A DNA stretch of 64,000 bases from Verrucomicrobiia bacterium (GTDB lineage: Bacteria > Verrucomicrobiota > Verrucomicrobiia > Palsa-1439): NCBI GenBank assembly GCA_022072455.1, contig JAJVHY010000020.1:124001-188000 (forward strand), read 5' to 3'. The position numbers and the translations under genes are program-made. Positions within the stretch are counted from its first letter, which is position 1; every line of letters starts with the position of its first letter. The notes below the pieces were generated by a model. That model searched no databases. It saw only the letters and a program-made list of their open reading frames with translations, and was not told the DNA's origin. Shown here in pieces: positions 62,200-64,000 of the stretch.

Positions 62200-63030
62200 A
62201 TGACTCCACTCACCCCCTACACCTTTGGCAGCATGTCGCTCGGGAAGAAGCCGGCGGACATTACTCAGGACCTCGTCGTCGCCCGGCGGGCCATGGAGGC
62301 TGGGGTCTGGTTTCATTCCAGTCCGACGTACAACAACGGCTTCACCTACATGGTGCTGCGGACGGCGTTCGATGAAAACCGGAGCCGAGTGCCGAAGCTG
62401 ATCATCAAGGTGCGCGATGCGTCGGTGCCGCTCATGCGGTTCGAAGTCGAGGACAGTTGCCGGCGGCTCGGGTTGGACGGCATTGATGTGGCGCAACTTG
62501 TATCCATGGACCCGAATCCCGGCAACTTGGTGGACCAGTTGGGAAAAGGCAGCGGGGCGCTCGTGGATGAACTGGTATCGCTCCGGTCGCGCGGATTGAT
62601 CCGGCAAGCCGTCATCTTTTTGACTCCGCAGAATTCTGATGCCGCAGTCGCGGCGCTGAAGAGTAGTCTAGTCGAAGGCGTGATCTTGTATTGGAACGCC
62701 TGCCAACGCGATTGCAGCGGTACCGCTTGGAACGCGATCCGGGAACAGCGCCTCCCCACCCTCGCCCTCCGCACGTTGGCCGGCGGTCCCGCCGACAAAC
62801 ACAGCCTCGCGAAGGCCAACGACCTCGCGGTTCTCATCAAGGACGCGGGTTGCCGGTCAGCCACAGAATTCAACCTGCGTCTGGCCGCCAGCGAACCCGT
62901 GATTCAGACCACCATCGGCGGCACCGCTTCGCTCGCGCATCTCGAAGAATATCTGAGTGCCGCCTGCAACGCCGTACCTTTGCCCACCGATATTCTCCAG
63001 CGAGTGGAACAGTTGCAGGTTCGGGGGTAG
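62200..63030 (+). CDS. Aldo/keto-reductase-like protein
   Basis: A 276-residue TIM-barrel protein. The start YTFGSMSLGKKPADITQDLV, a WFHSSPTYNNGFTYMVLRTA segment where the AKR Asp/Tyr pair would be, the strand RLGLDGIDVAQLVSMD, and the C-terminal VIQTTIGGTASLAHLEEYLSA match the AKR fold. However the usual catalytic residues (D-x3-Y in the DTAxxYG segment) are replaced: here FHSSPTYNNG lacks the Asp. Redox activity is therefore doubtful and it may have a different role. It sits 90 bp after the tandem repeat. Confidence 0.65.
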   Translation: MTPLTPYTFGSMSLGKKPADITQDLVVARRAMEAGVWFHSSPTYNNGFTYMVLRTAFDENRSRVPKLIIKVRDASVPLMRFEVEDSCRRLGLDGIDVAQLVSMDPNPGNLVDQLGKGSGALVDELVSLRSRGLIRQAVIFLTPQNSDAAVAALKSSLVEGVILYWNACQRDCSGTAWNAIREQRLPTLALRTLAGGPADKHSLAKANDLAVLIKDAGCRSATEFNLRLAASEPVIQTTIGGTASLAHLEEYLSAACNAVPLPTDILQRVEQLQVRG

Positions 63031-63125
63031 GCATGCCGCTGCGCGACGGAAATTCAGGCGGCGGCCTCCGTGGCCGGTGTTTCCAGTTGCCGGTTGCGCC
63101 AGTTTGACGTAGAGAATTCTTCGCT

Positions 63126-63202
63126 GCACCCGTAGCTCAACTGGATAGAGCGTCTGACTTCGGATCAGAAGGCTGGGGGTTCAAATCCCTCCGGGTGTAC
63201 CA
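63126..63202 (+). tRNA. tRNA-Arg (anticodon TCG)
   Basis: A 77-nt cloverleaf: acceptor GCACCCG/CGGGTGT, D arm GCTC...GAGC, anticodon stem TCTGA/TCAGA with loop CTTCGGA (anticodon TCG), T loop TTCAAAT, discriminator A and encoded CCA. It reads CGA/CGN arginine codons. Confidence 0.95.
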
Positions 63203-63235
63203 GCTTGCAGCCCCGCGTCAATCGTCACAACCACC

Positions 63236-64000
63236 ATGACTGCCCGCGAACGAATCCTGGCTGTACTGAACCGGCAACCGGTCGATCGCTTGCCGGTGGA
63301 TTTGTGGCATACACCAGAAATCGGCACGCTACTGCGCCAGCAGTTCGGCGTCGCCGATGATCTGAGCCTGTACCGGGCCATGAAATTGGACAAGATCGTC
63401 TGGAATTTCATGGAATACAAAACCGCGGCCGGCGAGTCCACCGGCGCGCAATCGGGCGCCGGGGCCGAGAACGCCGGGAGTCGCACGATGTGGGGGGTGC
63501 CTTTGCAGGACGTTCAGGCTGGGGCAGCGCATTATGCGGAGTTTGGCGCCGCCCCCCTGCAGTCGTTCGACTCACCCCGCCAACTGGATGAGTACCCGTG
63601 GTGGCCGATACCGGATCGGTTTGACTATGACGGCGCCGTGGCCCGCGCGCGGCAAGCGGCACCGGACTTTGTCGTCATCGGGCCCTGGGTTTCGTTCTTC
63701 GAAATCTATTGTCAAATGCGCGGCCTCGAACAAGCCATGCTCGATCTCGCGCTGGATCCGGATTTTGTGGACGCCACCCTCGACCGGATTGAAGCGATCC
63801 AAACGGACATGATGCGCCGGTTTTTTGCCCAAGCCCGGCAATTCCTGACGTTGACCTTCATCAGCGACGATGTGGGCGGCCAGAACGGGTTGCTGATGTC
63901 GCCCGCCGCGTGGCGCCGGCATCTTGAACCACGGCTGCGCCGGTGGTGCCGGTTGATTCACGATCACGATCTCAAGGTCTTTTTTCATTCCGATGGCGGC
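63236..64000 (+). CDS. Uroporphyrinogen-decarboxylase-family protein (3' end outside window)
   Basis: From the ATG at 63236 the frame is open to the window edge (about 255 residues). MTARERILAVLNRQPVDRLPV is the family opening, including the RxPxxRxP-type substrate contact. Later parts (IPDRFDYDGAV, LTFISDDVGGQNGLLMSP, and the final KVFFHSDGG) match members that are not true HemE enzymes but corrinoid-dependent or unknown demethylases, common in Verrucomicrobia. Function is therefore unassigned. It starts 33 bp after tRNA-Arg and is likely independently transcribed. Confidence 0.75.
   Translation, partial: MTARERILAVLNRQPVDRLPVDLWHTPEIGTLLRQQFGVADDLSLYRAMKLDKIVWNFMEYKTAAGESTGAQSGAGAENAGSRTMWGVPLQDVQAGAAHYAEFGAAPLQSFDSPRQLDEYPWWPIPDRFDYDGAVARARQAAPDFVVIGPWVSFFEIYCQMRGLEQAMLDLALDPDFVDATLDRIEAIQTDMMRRFFAQARQFLTLTFISDDVGGQNGLLMSPAAWRRHLEPRLRRWCRLIHDHDLKVFFHSDGG

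Overview
The window is bacterial chromosome, high in G+C and densely packed, and it fits a member of the PVC superphylum, most likely Verrucomicrobiota. This is an inference from gene content: the long inserted form of IspG, a uppS-cdsA-dxr-rseP-ispG isoprenoid/envelope operon, a squalene-cyclase-repeat secreted protein, DUF5069 proteins, a SGNH hydrolase/FAD oxidoreductase pair, and an ActP-type symporter with a DUF485 partner and a CBS/DUF294 regulator. No rRNA gene is present to fix the taxonomy.

Layout. 1-7.2 kb holds the end of an unknown protein, two secreted proteins, aspartokinase, a TSUP permease, a GT39 glycosyltransferase and a YdcF protein. 7.25-14.26 kb is a genomic island bounded by a 32-bp direct repeat made of the 5' part of tRNA-Val(GAC). 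It carries, left to right: a structured non-coding segment behind the old tRNA promoter, a tightly coupled pair of genes (Orc1/Cdc6-like AAA+ ATPase plus an unknown 334-residue protein), a rolling-circle-type replication module (helical DNA-binding-like protein, HUH Rep, a small possible ssDNA-binding protein), a small zinc-ribbon gene between two copies of one terminator hairpin, overlapping HNH and PD-(D/E)XK nuclease genes, and a hairpin-rich non-coding stretch ending at the intact tRNA. 14.3-21.9 kb has peroxiredoxin, an RRM protein, an aminotransferase, a two-gene restriction-modification system, an ABC-F ATPase and a pseudouridine synthase.

21.9-39.7 kb is metabolic and regulatory: RF3, glycerate kinase, fatty acid desaturase, an esterase, alkyladenine glycosylase, pyruvate phosphate dikinase, a group-2 sigma factor, a porin-DUF485-symporter operon thought to take up acetate or a similar monocarboxylate, a phosphoesterase, a Cache-PAS-CBS-DUF294 regulator, adenine phosphoribosyltransferase and a PAS histidine kinase. 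41.3-50.0 kb is a nine-gene minus-strand operon (uppS, cdsA, nitrilase, dxr, rseP, ispG, NUDIX, ferritin-like, aldo/keto reductase) with start-stop overlaps at most junctions; it couples the MEP pathway to undecaprenyl and phospholipid synthesis. 50-60 kb has purA, hydrolases, ilvH-ilvC bracketed by two DUF5069 genes, and sugar/redox enzymes; several intergenic gaps hold REP-like palindromes whose TAG also serves as the stop codon of the neighbouring gene. 60-64 kb is a less ordered stretch with a frameshifted small gene, an orphan membrane protein, a twelve-unit 21-bp tandem repeat, an aldo/keto-reductase-like gene, tRNA-Arg and the start of a uroporphyrinogen-decarboxylase-family gene.

The strongest candidates for something undescribed are the ATPase/unknown gene pair with its tRNA-bounded rolling-circle island, the tRNA-half-containing RNA predicted at the island's left end, the REP-as-stop-codon pattern, and the 21-bp repeat open in three frames.
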